DNA of 64,000 bases from Capsicum annuum (Eukaryota; Streptophyta; Magnoliopsida; Solanales; Solanaceae). The translations under genes and the position numbers were made by a program. The stretch is from NCBI RefSeq assembly GCF_002878395.1, contig NC_061112.1, forward strand, positions 36,809,363 to 36,873,362. Reading direction: 5' to 3'. Below the pieces are notes generated by a model. That model worked only from the letters and a program-made list of their open reading frames with translations. It had not been told where the DNA came from and ran no database searches. Shown in pieces: positions 11,603 to 23,845 of this stretch (position 1 is its first letter; each line of letters begins with the position of its first letter).

Positions 11603-12244
11603 CTATAAGTTGAGAGAGTAACCGGGGAAAATACCTTCGTCACAAGTTTTTTTTGAATTTCTTCTTACTATTGTTATGGATAAAGTATTTTTGATGATGT
11701 GACATGCCGCACTTACTTCTTCTGCCCAAAAATGATCCAGGAGATTATGTTTTAACACCAAGGTCCTGGCAGTTTCCTGAAAAGACTGATTGTTTAACTT
11801 TACTATATCATTCTTGGCGTTCACCGATGAGAGAGATACCATTGTTGTCATGTTTGATGGACCAGTTTTCAGTTTGAAGAAAATTCCAAACCCATCATCA
11901 TATAGATGATTGATACTGAGTGAGTTATACTTGAGTCCGTCTACAAGATATACTTCATTAGATTCATATGAGAAGCTGAGCTTTACTGAGTCGACTCTGG
12001 TGACATTGTCTCTGGCGTTGTCACTGAATTTGACTGATCCTCCACCTATATTCTTTAAAGAAGAAGAAATTTCTTTCTTTCCGATCATGTAACTAGAACA
12101 TCCACTATTAAGGACCCATATTTCCTTTATATAGTTTTTGTGGACGTATTGCTGCAAAATAAGAAAATTAATTCTTCTTAGTTACCCAAATGTTCTTGGG
12201 TCCTTGTGGGTTAGAAGTGCTTCCTTTAGGTTTCCAAACCCACG
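11603..12244 (-). pseudogene. copia gag-linker/protease fused to integrase tail by deletion
   Basis: The minus-strand frame is open from about 12244 to 11603. It starts in the linker (WKPKGSTSNPQGPKNIW, typical of copia between zinc knuckle and protease). The protease motif follows as WVLNSGCSSYM, where the usual DSG catalytic Asp is Asn (about 12107-12109). After about 90 residues it jumps to the end of integrase: ARTLVLKHNLLDHFWAEEV and then DEGIFPGYS. The GAG pre-integrase domain and the integrase catalytic core are absent, so an internal deletion has joined the two parts in frame. Confidence 0.85.
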
Positions 12245-13257
12245 TGTTGGGAGGAAAGGTGAATTGAAAATTTTTTGTAAGTCGACTACTGACTCTTTAC
12301 AGTTGACTCGCCTACAGATCAGTACACTTCAAAAACATATTAGATTTAAAACAATTAAGTAAATACATAATTGAACATAATGCAAAGAATCAGAAATTTA
12401 TCCATTCCCCTTGGGTTTTAAAGTTTCCTTAGATCTTTCAATGTCGGGCTCGAGTACAGTGATGGGAAACAAGTCCTGAAGATTTATTTTTCTCTTCAGA
12501 TCTTGTGACATAGCTTCAGTTGATGTTACAAAGTTGACTCAATGCTACTCTTTATATAACAATTGTAATCTAAAAGTTACAAACCCTTGTGAGACTAAAA
12601 TTGACACACTTTGATATTCTTCTTTGAAGTTGCGTAACCCGTGTCTTTCTTCAGTCTTCTTCTTTTGTAGTCTTTGGATGCTACACTTCATAAGGAAACT
12701 CAAGAGATTTCTCCTCAATCAAGGATTTGAATTGATTCCTTGATTACGGAATGTAGTCATATGATATGTCCATATCAGATATGTTCATATACAGCTTTTA
12801 AACATGACCATATTAGATAAGTCTGTAACATTTTATTTCTTTGGGTCTTGTAGTGATTGATACTTTTCCAAGTGTGTTTATGATCTTTTCTTCCTCTTAC
12901 TTAGCTGTGATTGATCTAATTTGAGATTTCTTATGGGACTGAGATTCTCCTTCTATTTGTTCTCATTTTGATTGATTTCTTTAGATGCCGCTGATCGTGA
13001 ATTGATGTCCTTCCATTTCTGGAGTTGGCTTCCTTTATCCTTTCAACATTAGTAGTCGGTCATCATTATCTTGTTTGTCATCTTACTCCTTATTTTGTTC
13101 TTGTTTTAAGTGATCTGCTTTACTGTTGTGGCTAATTATTCGACACCCTTCTATTCTTGTAAGAGAGAACCTTTTATCATTAGCCGTCATCCAATTTTCC
13201 TGCAAATATCCACTCATTAGTTTGTCATTATTAAAACCTAAACATAGGAGGCTAACA
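12245..13257 (-). repeat. copia 5' LTR (right copy)
   Basis: The plus strand begins TGTTGGGAGG and ends GGAGGCTAACA. On the element strand this is TGTTAGCC...CAACA with matching inverted termini. It pairs with 7331-8342. Confidence 0.88.
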
Positions 13258-14374
13258 AACTCCACCAAAATTACGGTATCAAGATCACTAGAAAGGTCTA
13301 AATAAGGTTAATCATACTAACCATGCTTCAAATGCTTAAACTGCATCCCTAACCTAGGATCATATCATATCAATTCTAAGAATTAGTTCAATATAGGGAG
13401 AAGAAAATAGGATTCTAAAAGTGCAATCAACATTTCACCTAATGTGTCAAAAACCTTCATCTAATCCCCAAACATCAATAATCAAGTCTAGGTCATTCTA
13501 CACATAGTCAATCTTAACATTCACATTCACATGTAATATATAACATGCATCATCTTACGAAGAAGAGTAGACAGAAGCCTACCTCAAAGCCTAACCATAA
13601 ATCTCTAAATCATTCACCAAATGTCCATCTTCTTTTCACAATTCCAAAATGCCATCACACTATCAAAATCATAATCTACTCATAAATTTAAAAACAATGA
13701 TACCCATATTGCACCATTGTGCTTGGGGTCCAAAACTGACACCAAAAACCCCAAGTGGGTCCAACTCATAAAAAATTATGTTTCCATAATCAAACCAACA
13801 TGATATCAAGCTCAAGGGATACATACTCCTTTGTGCGACCGCACTACTTGTTGTCAGCAATGCTGACAACTGAAACTTTGAAATTTCTAAGTTTCTGCTA
13901 ATGCTAAGGGATTCATTCAGAATTTGATATATGCATATGAACTATATAAATACACTAAATTCGACGTTCCAAATGCAATGGAGAAGTCAAATTTTCCATC
14001 TGATGTTATTTGGACCAAATGTGGGTCCCATACCTATATTTCTAATTTTCCAACTTTTCGACCAATAGTTCAAAATGTGCTCAAGTTTATTTGAATCCAA
14101 AACAAAGGTCTACCTAGCCTAAAATAAATATTTAGGAGTTGTCCGTTCAAGCAGAATTTGCATCTGAGATCATTTTACTGAAGTTTTCATCCGATGTCCA
14201 TTTAGAATCAATGAAGATTTCTAAATAAGGAATTGGCTCTAAAAATCAAATGAACTGTCCAGTAACTGAACTGCAAGTCCCAGCAAGTCATAATTGACTT
14301 GGGGCAGCTATGGGAATTCTCTAATGGAGAATATAAGTAGAAATATGAAAAATAACCTGGAGGGTCATAACGGT
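13258..14374 (-). repeat. Family-A LTR, third segment and LTR end
   Basis: The LTR resumes after the copia insertion, its first five bases being the right AACTC duplication. Text at 13560-14370 matches the 3' half of the solo LTR at 51000-52349: 'GCCTACCTCAAAGC', 'CTAAATTCGACGTTCC', 'GGACCAAATGTGGGTCCCA', 'TTTTCGACC'. It ends GGGTCATAACG, a decayed form of GGTCATTACA. Confidence 0.7.
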
Positions 14375-15658
14375 ATCCACTACTAAAAGGATTTTAGTCC
14401 CCGAAAGTCAATGGATAGAAAGATCTCAAAAGCTCAAAAGGATGAGGTACTGGTCCCGTATACTCCAAGAATGACTTTATATATAAACTCCATGATGAGA
14501 AAACACTTCCGAGGGATTTTGCCATAAGCATCCCTTTTTCAACCAACTCTCTCATTTACTTCCAAACAGTCAAAACTCAACTTCAACCACCAACTGGCCT
14601 CTAACTGAACCAAAATAGGATGATGCACATAAATCTGAACTACAACACATTGACACCATATTGATACCCGCACAAATTAATCCAAGGCTTACCCAAGACA
14701 AAAAGAAATCAAGGCATGAGTCATACATCTGACTCCAAATCCAAAAATAACCTTCTTTTACCATTCTACACTTGCCATCTACTTCAAAGAAGGAGGAATC
14801 ACCTGAGTCCTATCCACACAATCCCATCACAGAGAAATCAAAGAACTAAATCTGATCCACTGAAAGTACACGCGACAAACATAAGAATAAGCTCATAAGG
14901 CGCTATCTGGGAACACAAATAGAGATAATTAAGGAATACAATCTATGCCCTTGGTATAACTAATCTAAATAGTAATCAAAACTAAAATCCGGAAGATTAA
15001 GAGATAACCATTCATTACTGAATGATCTACTCCAGGAGATCCCATCAACTGAGAATGAAACCAAGCTGAACCCAACTCAAGCATACTGCTCCCATTAAGT
15101 ATACGATCCCAAAATTCTCATAAAAAACTAGAAACTCATGGTCAAAGCTAAAGGAACCAATACCGGGTCCATGGGCTATCATTTAAACACTTAACAATTA
15201 TAATCCATCTAAAGTTGAGAAGATTGAATAGGCAACCAAAGAGAATACTCAACTATCCTATAAATGATATCCAAACTAAGACAAATCTAAAATGAAGGAT
15301 GCACTCAAGCTCTACAACTCTAAGCATAAATCTCAATACCAAGCCTGAATCACTCGATCTGAACTACCCAAACAAAACTTAAAAATAGGTAGGCATTTAT
15401 ACTAACATAACTTTAAAACTAATGTCAAATACTTAAACCTACCATAATGTCTGAATCAAACATATTTGTACCAGATCATGCAGAGTTAAAATAGAAACGT
15501 AGCTAAAAAATAAAATTGCTATAGAGGATAAATCCCAGGCTGAAAACACAGGAAAACTAATCCTTAACTACAGGAGGGAATGAAATATCAAAGCATACTT
15601 AAGAACTCGTAAAGGCCATAAACTACACTAGTGATGGCAAAAATTCTAGTAACTCAGA
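14375..15658 (-). other. Degenerate 3' internal region of family-A gypsy element
   Basis: Just inside the LTR the minus strand reads GACTTTCGGGGACTAAAATCC. This resembles the conserved TTCGAGGACGAA-type sequence at the end of pol in Tekay-like elements, followed by a decayed purine tract. Further right no domain can be read on either strand, and the open frames of 60-64 codons at 14570-14898 overlap antisense and lack support. Confidence 0.4.
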
Positions 15659-17340
15659 TGCAACACCCTGAGTTTTGGCCCTTGAAAATTTCCTAAGCTT
15701 TGAGCTCATTATCTTTGTAATGACTCATCGTACGAGTTGTATGACGTGGGTATGGGTCAGGTGACCCAACTCATAATATGTCAAGTGATTGGTGGTTGGG
15801 TCTCTATTGTAGGTATGGTTTGGTGGTACGAGAAACATTGTTTGGTGATGGGTCATTGGGTTGATCCTTTACTAAATTAGAAACTTAATGACTTGACTTG
15901 GATCTGAGTAGGAAAGGCTCACTAAGCGCCATAAGGAAAGGTTATGAGTGGTATAGTTGAGTCGTATGTTGTCCAGTGTCAATTTTTATGATTTATGTAT
16001 TGGGTACGACTGGACCATACAAGTCGTATGGTCTGATCATGAGTGAGGGATAGGGATTTGTATGGTGGACAGTATGTGGGAGTCCAACACACTGTCTTGG
16101 TGACTACTTGATGGTACGAGTGATGTCGTGAACATGAGTACAGGGTTGACTAGTTTAAGTTGGGGGTATTCTAGATATTTCCCCTTATGACTCCTTTTGA
16201 TACCATGACATAAAAAATCTTTTGGGACTTTATAACATATTATTCTCAATCAAACACTCTTAAAATCTCTCTCATACTCTCTCTTAAGAAAAGGGCTAGG
16301 GTTTCATCAATATAATCAATTGAGGGCTTTCAAGAGTGATTCTCTTCCTCTTTCTTAGTGTCTAAGGCATGATACTCCTCCCTCATTGTTAATTTACAAA
16401 GAGCATGTGTTTTAATGTATGTTTTTCATCATATTATTATAATTTGAAATAATGGTTGTGGGTTTTTGATGTTAATGGTTGAATAACATTTCTCATTGTT
16501 TAATTACATTTTCTTTCATGATTTTAGTATGATTTTGACATTGTGGGATGCATGTTAATGGTACATGGATTTTGGGGTATTATGGCTTCCCCAAATTACT
16601 TGGTTATGATTTGAAACTTATGTGGCCTCAACCTATTTGTTAAAATTCCAATGAGAATGATTTTGTCACATAGTTTGACTATTCTTGAAATCTTTACATT
16701 GCATAAAAGGTAGTGGAACTTAAATTGGTCTATTTAGTTTTATATAGTTTGGAGAGGCCTTGGTGGCCATGGTATTGGTTTAATTGGAAACTTTCGAGTC
16801 AAATTGGTTTAATGGCTTTGGAATGGAATAAATGTATAGACTTGCAAGCTCTAATTTTGGTATAATGATACCAATGGTTAATGCCTAACTTAAAAGCTCC
16901 TTGGTAAATGGTTTGAATGTGTAAATGGTTTTAATATGGGCTTAAAGTGGTGTGTGTAGCAAAGCCATGAAAGGTAGAGGTATCAGAAGGACCAATACTG
17001 GAAACTCATGTTTGCAGATGTGAGGTTTGGTCATGGTGACCATGTGCACGATGTCACACTTTATATTTTGGGGGATGTACTAGTCATCTCAGGTTCTTTT
17101 CTCTGTTCATACAGCTAACACACATTAGGGCCCTTTCAACAAGGGGAGCTGAACCCATAAACCCATGGATAGTTTTAGGATGACAAAGCTAAACAACCCA
17201 TGTAAAGGTTTTAAATGCATGCTAAACTCAACTCCCTTTCCCAGTATGGTATATATATGTATATATGTGATTCATATGGTTAATTTTTTTGGTTTTGAAT
17301 TACTAGCATTATTTTATCTTATCCATGAGTACATATTATA
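15659..17340 (+). repeat. Family-C LTR, plus orientation, truncated
   Basis: It starts TGCAACACCCTGAG (decayed TGTAACACCC). From 15735 on it matches 30118-31740 closely, for example GTCAGGTGACC, GGGCTTTCAAGAGTGATTCTC and ATTACTTGGTTATG. In reverse complement it matches the LTRs of the element at 34300-43164. It breaks off at about 17340, where an oppositely oriented LTR of the same superfamily begins. Confidence 0.7.
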
Positions 17341-17999
17341 GGACATAAAACTGGTCCTTGTCCTCTGGGTATCTCAATCCGAACAAGGATCGGAGATCGC
17401 CCTGTTAACCTAACCTAACCATCACATTAATCCACAAGTATTAGATAAACTCCAAACATATAAAAAGATAACAGAAACAAGACTAACAATCACCACTTAA
17501 GAAGTGTCTAATCAATCCATTAATGTCAACATACTAAACAACATACCCAAGTCCACAATCATCCACAAAGCCTCTACAAATCCGTTATCTGTATTCTGTC
17601 GGGATATGCCCTCGATAATAGCCAAAAACCAAGTCTAAAATTATTCTATGACATAAGATAAAAAGACCCTAAAATATTTGCCTTCCAAACTGTGGAAGCT
17701 TACCACTTCAGAGTCAACACACGACCCCCTCGAAAACCTGGTCACTACGTAGGAAGCAAAGAAGAATCTTCGACCTCTGTGTCATGCGGGGACACAACAT
17801 CTGGAGATGGTTAACAGATGGAGAGCTAGCATATAACTCAAGGGTAAGGATTAAATAGTGTCATAATTCAAAACCAAATCAAACCATCATATGCAACCAC
17901 ATTCATATACATAGGCATATATGTATATATATAGATACATTGAGTGTTGGAAAGGAAACAAGGCTTTAGCATGCATTTCTAAATATCCAATCATGATAC

Positions 18000-18260
18000 A
18001 TGGAATAGAGGACTCTAACCTTCCACTTACGTAGATTCGAAAGTTTAAACTTCCTATTTATACCAAGCAAGTGAACTCTAAACTCAAGCCATTTTATGAA
18101 GCATTGGACTCTAACTACAAGCCATTTCATTAGGCATGTGGAGTCTAACCACAAGTCATTTCATTAGGCATATGGACTCTAACCATAAGCTATTTCATTA
18201 GGCAAGTGGACTCTAACCACAAGTCATTGTGAGCATTACTAGTCGACATTGGGACTCTAA
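18000..18260. repeat. Tandem units with GGACTCTAACCA
   Basis: About six units of 35-45 bp contain GGACTCTAAC and CATTTCATTAGGCA. This is an LTR-internal minisatellite. Confidence 0.7.
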
Positions 18261-18677
18261 CCCTTTGTCTATGCATTAATATTAATTCAATTCAACACTC
18301 AAGGACTCTAACCCACTTACCCAATTCAAGCCATCAAGACTATAATTCAATACCACATGACCACAAGGTCTTTATTTTAATAGGACAATACCTTAGTTTC
18401 AACAACCATTTAAGTTAATTTGTTGTCATGAAGACCCATACAATACCATTCGTTCTTCATTAACATTCATGTACCAAACTTTAGTTTAAGTCACAATTCA
18501 ATTTCATGTTTAGGAACCCAAACCCTTTTTAACAAATCAAACCACCAAGGTTACGAATTAACTCATTACTTGGCCAACAAGGCCTTCACAAAGTCATATA
18601 CTAATCATTATTACTCATTAAGCCATAGCCTTAGTTCAAAACACTATCAACATGTAACTAGTTATTTCTCTTAGACA

Positions 18678-18682
18678 TTTTC
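18678..18682. repeat. Target-site duplication, left (TTTTC)
   Basis: TTTTC directly precedes the left LTR and recurs at 29304-29308 after the right LTR. Confidence 0.85.
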
Positions 18683-21456
18683 TGTAACACCCAGATTTGC
18701 TGAATCGGAATGCTACACGGTGCTCATGACCCCGAGGGACTACAAGCTAACCCATGACTAATATCTGTACTTGTATACTACAAATCATAATATAATAATG
18801 TGGAATACATGGAACTATAAGGCCATAAGGTTCAACTGAATACAATCATGTGGGCGAAAATACCCAAAACAACTAAATCTAGACGTAAATCTGAAAGTAA
18901 ATCCGAAAGCCTCTAAACTGTCTGAATAAGGAGTTGAAGGAACATGTCTCCAACTAACTCCGTAAATATGAACTAAAGAATAAATAAATGAATCAGATCA
19001 TATTGTCCTCGAATCAATGAGGACTCACTGTGTCTCTGCGAATGGAACACTACTGCTGGGCTGGAGCTCGTGTCTCAGAACCTATGGTGTAACATGAAAA
19101 GAAAACACCATAATGCAAATGCGTCAGTACAACTGGAGTACTAAGTATACTAGGAAGGTAGGCTGAACATAAAGGGTTTCATGCATGAACAACACTGACT
19201 GACTAATATGAACGTGGGAGTGCAAACACACATATATAGAAACTAGGACCATGAATACGTGATAGCATGACTTGTAAGCTAATACATGGTTTACTGATAA
19301 CTGTCCTAACTGATATTGAAACTGATAACATGGATGACTGTATCTTATACTTCTGTATATACTGAAATCTGAAGAACTATCTGAGTTCTTTTACTGAGAC
19401 TGATACTGTAACTGTGGGAAGTAGTGTTTAACCGACATACCCCATATATGCTGTTATGGCTAAGCTGGGGTCCAATCTCTACCCCGACTAGAGGGGTGTT
19501 AATACCGCGCCACTGGTAAGGATAACTGTGAGACCTTATACTGGCAGGCACTCAAATGAGAATGATGGGAACCCTAAACTGATGGGTTAAGCCACCTCAT
19601 CAACCCTAAGTTGATGGGTTAAGATGTCTTAACCTACGCTGGCTACATAGTTCTGGAACACAAGGATTGCTACTAAGAATCACAGCCTGAACTGGCGCGT
19701 GAGTTCCCATCCTTGGGTTCACTCGGTGCTAACATCTACTCCCATCTGGAGGGACTGGACATAAATAACTGACTATGCATGACTTGATCTTACTAAATTC
19801 TGTTGACTGGCGGAATATTATTGATACTTGACAACTGACTAAGATCATGAGGTTTTCCTGAGTCACATGACTAACTGAAGTTTATGGAATCATAGCTTGA
19901 GTTCGGATATCGTGAAACATGACATGGATCTAGAAACACAGCTATAGTTTTTGGGTACAAATACCCCCAGGACTCGATAGAAAAAACTGACACACATGAC
20001 TGACTTGATCATAAGAGTAGAGTCCATGATTTATAATATCATAAGTAGGGATCTCATACTATGCATGCTTATCAACAACGTATTACATCGAAAGGATTTC
20101 ATATCACAAGGAAGTACTTGCACAATCTTAATATCATGTTCATTGCATAATCATATTCAACACATACTAATAGCATGGAAGTTCATGTGGATTGCATGGT
20201 TATCATGCAGCTTGTTCATAAGTAGGATTTGCAAGTAAACATAGCATAATCTCATAAGAACAGTTCATGAGTATTCCAACAACATTTACAAGGCACATTA
20301 ACAACATAGAAGTCATTGGAACGTAAGGGCATATCATGAATCCTTCACTTAGTCACAATTTAGCTATATTGCATGATTTCTAGTTCCTTAGGCATTTTAT
20401 CAAACACCTTACATGCACATCTTAAGCATAGGTGAATTCATCAAATTATACATTATGAACAACCAAATTTACATGTTTCCAACTCATATGATATCATGAA
20501 TTCACAAAAACATATAAAAATTCCATCTTGGGAATCACCCAATATCAATAATATGATCATCAACACCCAACAATATAGAAATCATACTTTATAATGAGAA
20601 AGAGGAAAACAAACAATCATCAACATGGGTATGATCATATCACCACAATCAACTAAGCTTTTGTATTTTAAAGATTGATTCTTGAACTCCACGAACGAAA
20701 TGAATCCGTGGATGAAAACTATGCATACCTTAGAAGGAAGATTCTTGATGATTGACGGAGGAATTTCCTTGAAATCGGATCTTCAAGCTTAATTATGCAA
20801 CCCTAGTTGTTTTTCTACTTTAGTGCTCTTGGATGATGAGCTTTGAGATGAAAATAGGGTTGTAATATTTTTAGAAGCTATATATTTTGTAGGGTTAAGT
20901 TTAGAGACCTGTAAGGAGTATTTAAAGACTTAATTACCTTTAAAATAAGTCAAAACGGAGTGTTTTTGACACCTGTAATTGACTTAGGCGGAGCCCAAGT
21001 GATCGCCTATGCTTGGGTTAGGCGGCGCCTAACCAATTGCCTATGCTTGGGTTAGGCGGCGCCTAACTAATCGCCTATGCTTACTGTCTCTCACGAAACT
21101 GGGCATAACTTTTTACTCGGGTGTTGGATTAAGGCGAAATTGGTATTGTTAGAAAGCTAATTCGATTATCTACAATTTAGTGGCTCTAAATCATCCAAAA
21201 TACCACACTAACATCGTGTTATACTCTTTCAAAGATGAACCTTGCAAAATCAAACACTAAAACTTGATGGATTCAAAAACTCTTAGCTTGTATTACCTCA
21301 AGTGACTCATATGAACATGCTTAATGCATCATAAGCTATCCTATCACTAGGATATTTGTTGTAAGTCATGTACTCAAGTATGAATCACATGATAGGAGAT
21401 TTCACGTGTAGGAATACTTATTCACTTCCTAGCTTAGAAACATGTGGGGTATTATA
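18683..21456 (-). repeat. Tekay-like element 3' LTR (left)
   Basis: TGTAACACCCAGA...GTGGGGTATTATA aligns with 26518-29303 over its length. It contains the CGCCTATGC/GGCGCC tandem block at 20983-21085 and a short tandem of CCCTAAACTGATGGGTTAAG around 19570-19625. Confidence 0.92.
20983..21085. repeat. Tandem GC-rich near-palindromes in LTR
   Basis: Three units of about 34 bp each contain CGCCTATGCTTGGGTTAGG followed by CGGCGCCTAA. The core TTAGGCGGCGCCTAA is an inverted repeat with 7-bp arms and a single central base. The right LTR carries the same block at 28831-28930 with CpG-type decay (GGGTGGCTCC). It stands out from the AT-rich surroundings. Confidence 0.8.
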
Positions 21457-21475
21457 ATATCTCCCCCTTGGGAAT
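21457..21475 (-). other. Polypurine tract of Tekay-like element
   Basis: The minus strand reads CCAAGGGGGAGATAT immediately upstream of the 3' LTR. Confidence 0.8.
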
Positions 21476-21689
21476 ATTTGCCCTCGAATGAGAATTTACT
21501 GAGAAGGGATACAAGACAATAGATCCTGAAATAAACATAAAGAACTGAAATTTGATCTCATGACTGACATGCTAAACATACTGAACTCGTGCATATCTGA
21601 TGCACGGATAACTGACACATGAATGCATGACTGAGTATAAAACAGTTAATAGGTACCAAGTTTATACTGGAAACATGAACGTGAAACTT

Positions 21690-22014
21690 AATAAGCTTAA
21701 GGAGAACTGTTACCTTGAGCTTGATCTGAATTAGCGGGGAAGAGGTGAGGATACTTGGTACGCATATCTGCTTCTACTTTCTAAGTAGCTCCCTAATGAG
21801 ACTGATTTCACCAAAGAACCTTGACTAGAGAGAATTCTTTGTTCCTCAATCTACGAGTCTGATAATCTAAGATTTCGACTGGAATCTCTTCATATGAGAG
21901 GCTGTTCTGAATGTCGATGCTTTGAATAGGGACAACAACTACTGGGACACCTATGCACGTCTTTAGCAAAGAGACATGGAAGACTGGATGGACTGAGGCT
22001 AGATCTGAAGGCAA
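21690..22014 (-). pseudogene. Chromodomain-like C-terminus of Tekay-like pol
   Basis: The frame at 22014-21808 reads LASVHPVFHVSLLKTC and then YEEIPVEILDYQTRRLRNKE, the usual sequence leading into the chromodomain in Tekay-like integrases, where it is thought to direct insertion to chromatin. The remaining chromodomain is readable but broken by TGA and two TAG codons. It ends around 21690 with VEADMRTKYPHLF before a final stop. Confidence 0.8.
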
Positions 22015-22028
22015 CTCAAGCTCATAAG

Positions 22029-22960
22029 CTACCTTGCCGAATCAACAAAGATTTTTGAAGGGATCGACATACGGGGACTGATTTTCCCTTTCTTGACGAA
22101 CCTCTTCACTCCTTTCATAGGAGAGATCTTAAGATAGACATAGTCATTGACCTCAAACTCAAGATCCTTTCTACAAACATCTGCATAGGACTTTTGTCTG
22201 CTCTGAGCAGCCCAGAGTCTCTCTCTGATCAACTGAACTTTCTCTAAGGTGTCGAATACTAAGTTAGGACCTATGACTGAGGCCTCACTAACTTCGAACC
22301 AACCAATCAGAGATCTACATCTCCTATTATAGAGAGCTTCGAATGGAGCCATCTGAATACTAGAATGATAGCTATTGTTGTATGCAAATTCAATCAAAGG
22401 CAAGTGGTCTTCCCAACTTCCCTTGAAGTCAATTGCACACGCCCTTATCATATCTTCAAGAGTCTGAATGGTCCTCTCTGCTTGACCATTTGTCTCAGGA
22501 TGAAATACTGTGCTGAGATAGACTTGGGTACCGAGACCCTTTTGGAATGCTTTCCAAAAGTGAAAAGTGAACTGGGTACCTCTGTCTGAGATGATAGATA
22601 GTGGAACACCGTGTAATCTGACTAACTCCCTGATATAGATTTTGGCATAATCCTCAATGGAATAAGAAGTAAGAACAGGAATGAAATGAGCTGACTTGGT
22701 CATTCTATCTATAATGACCCAGATTGAATCATGCTGATGACGAGTTCTAGGCAAACCTGTCAGGAAGTCCATGTTAAATTCTTCCCACTTCCAAGTAGGA
22801 ATGGTGAACTCTTGCATAGAACCACTAGGTTTCTGATGCTCTATCTTAACCTGCTGACATGTAGGGCACTTAGCCATAAACTCTGCAACAACTCTCTTCA
22901 TCCCACTCCAGCAATAGATCTCCCGTATGTCGTGGTACATCTTAGTGTCCCCTGGATGAA
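22029..22960 (-). pseudogene. Tekay-like integrase, long open segment
   Basis: An uninterrupted 303-codon stretch (22940-22029) holds the second half of the zinc-binding HHCC module (CPTCQQVK) and the whole catalytic core: MDFLTGLPRTRH (first Asp), IISDRGTQF (second Asp) and NGQAERTIQTLEDM (Glu). It ends with RRCRSLIGWFEV and KDLEFEVNDYVYLKISPMKG. All three DDE residues are present. The N-terminal zinc-binding half upstream and the C-terminal continuation are out of frame or stopped, so it is a fragment of a dead polyprotein. Confidence 0.9.
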
Positions 22961-23845
22961 TAGAGTATCACGCACCATACGTTTCTGCAAGAATTCAATG
23001 CCTCAATTTATCTACACCTGGAACACATAGACGACCCTGACAACGAAGAACACCATCTCCCCCTTGGGAGAAAACCTTAACTCTCTGATTCTAAACTAAC
23101 TCTTTGAGCTTGACAAGGCTAGGATACCTGTTTTGTTTCTCTTTCACCTCGAAAAATAGAGATGACTCTGAACTACTATGAACACATACATCACCCTCTA
23201 AAGAATTGACTAAGCGAACTCCTAGTTTGGCAAGCTAATGGATCTCCTGAGCTATCTTTTTCTTACTATCCTCAATGTAAGAAATACTACCCATGGAGAG
23301 CTGATTGAGAGCGTCGGCCACAGCATTAGCCTTGCCCGGATGATAAAGAACACTTATGTCGTAATCCTTCAAGAGCTCTAACCACCATCTCTGGCGAATA
23401 TTGAAATCTTTCTGGGAAAAGACATACTGGAGGATTTTATGGTCTGTGAAGACATCTACATGAACTCTATAGAGATAATGCCTCTAAATCTTCAAGACAA
23501 AAACTACCGCTGCTAACTCAAGATCATGAGTAGGATAATTCTTCTTATGTGGCTTTAATTGTCTGGAGGCGTAGGCTATGACCTTACCATGCTGCATGAG
23601 GACACAACCTAAACCCACTCTGGATACATCATAATAGACTACAAAACTGTCTAAACCATCTGGAATAGCTAGAACTGGAGCTAAGGTAAGTCGAGTCTTC
23701 AACTCTTGAAAGCTCTTCTCACATGAATCTGACCACTGAAACTTAATATTCTTCTGAGTCAATCTGGACATGGGAGATGCAATAGAAGAAAATCCCTCGA
23801 CAAACTGTCTATAATAGCCAGCCAAACCCAAGAAACTCCTAATAT
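22961..23845 (-). pseudogene. Tekay-like RNase H and connection region
   Basis: The frame 23831-23484 covers the RT/RNase H junction ([16 protein letters not shown]) and an RNase H start, [18 protein letters not shown], then [20 protein letters not shown]. Further left, after stops, [19 protein letters not shown] and HPGKANAVADALN are readable. These regions degrade template RNA during copying. Several in-frame stops make it inactive. Confidence 0.85.

Larger units (their letters stand above)
7331..13257 (-). mobile_element. Ty1/copia LTR retrotransposon, internally deleted, with extra ORF
   Basis: Two LTRs of about 1.0 kb (7331-8342 and 12245-13257) are in the same orientation, with the duplication AACTC outside. 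The internal region reads on the minus strand in the order protease, integrase remnant, RT, RNase H. This is the copia order, since integrase precedes RT. An additional ORF lies between RNase H and the 3' LTR. The polypurine tract abuts the left LTR, so the left LTR is the 3' LTR. The 5' internal part is missing: the 5' LTR runs directly into the gag zinc-knuckle/protease linker, so the primer site and most of gag are lost. The element cannot move on its own. Confidence 0.88.
17345..18682 (-). repeat. Family-C-like LTR, minus orientation, left part
   Basis: It resembles 34310-35500 in the same orientation: 'CCTCTACAAATCCG...TCGGGATATGCC', 'AGCCAAAAACCAA', 'GTCACTACGTAGG', 'GCGGGGACACAAC'. It is interrupted at 18682 by the Tekay-like element and resumes at 29304. 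Confidence 0.65.

Noticed and set aside
22365..23030. Plus-strand open frames over the Tekay-like integrase
   Set aside because: They are shadows of the minus-strand integrase, which has all catalytic motifs.
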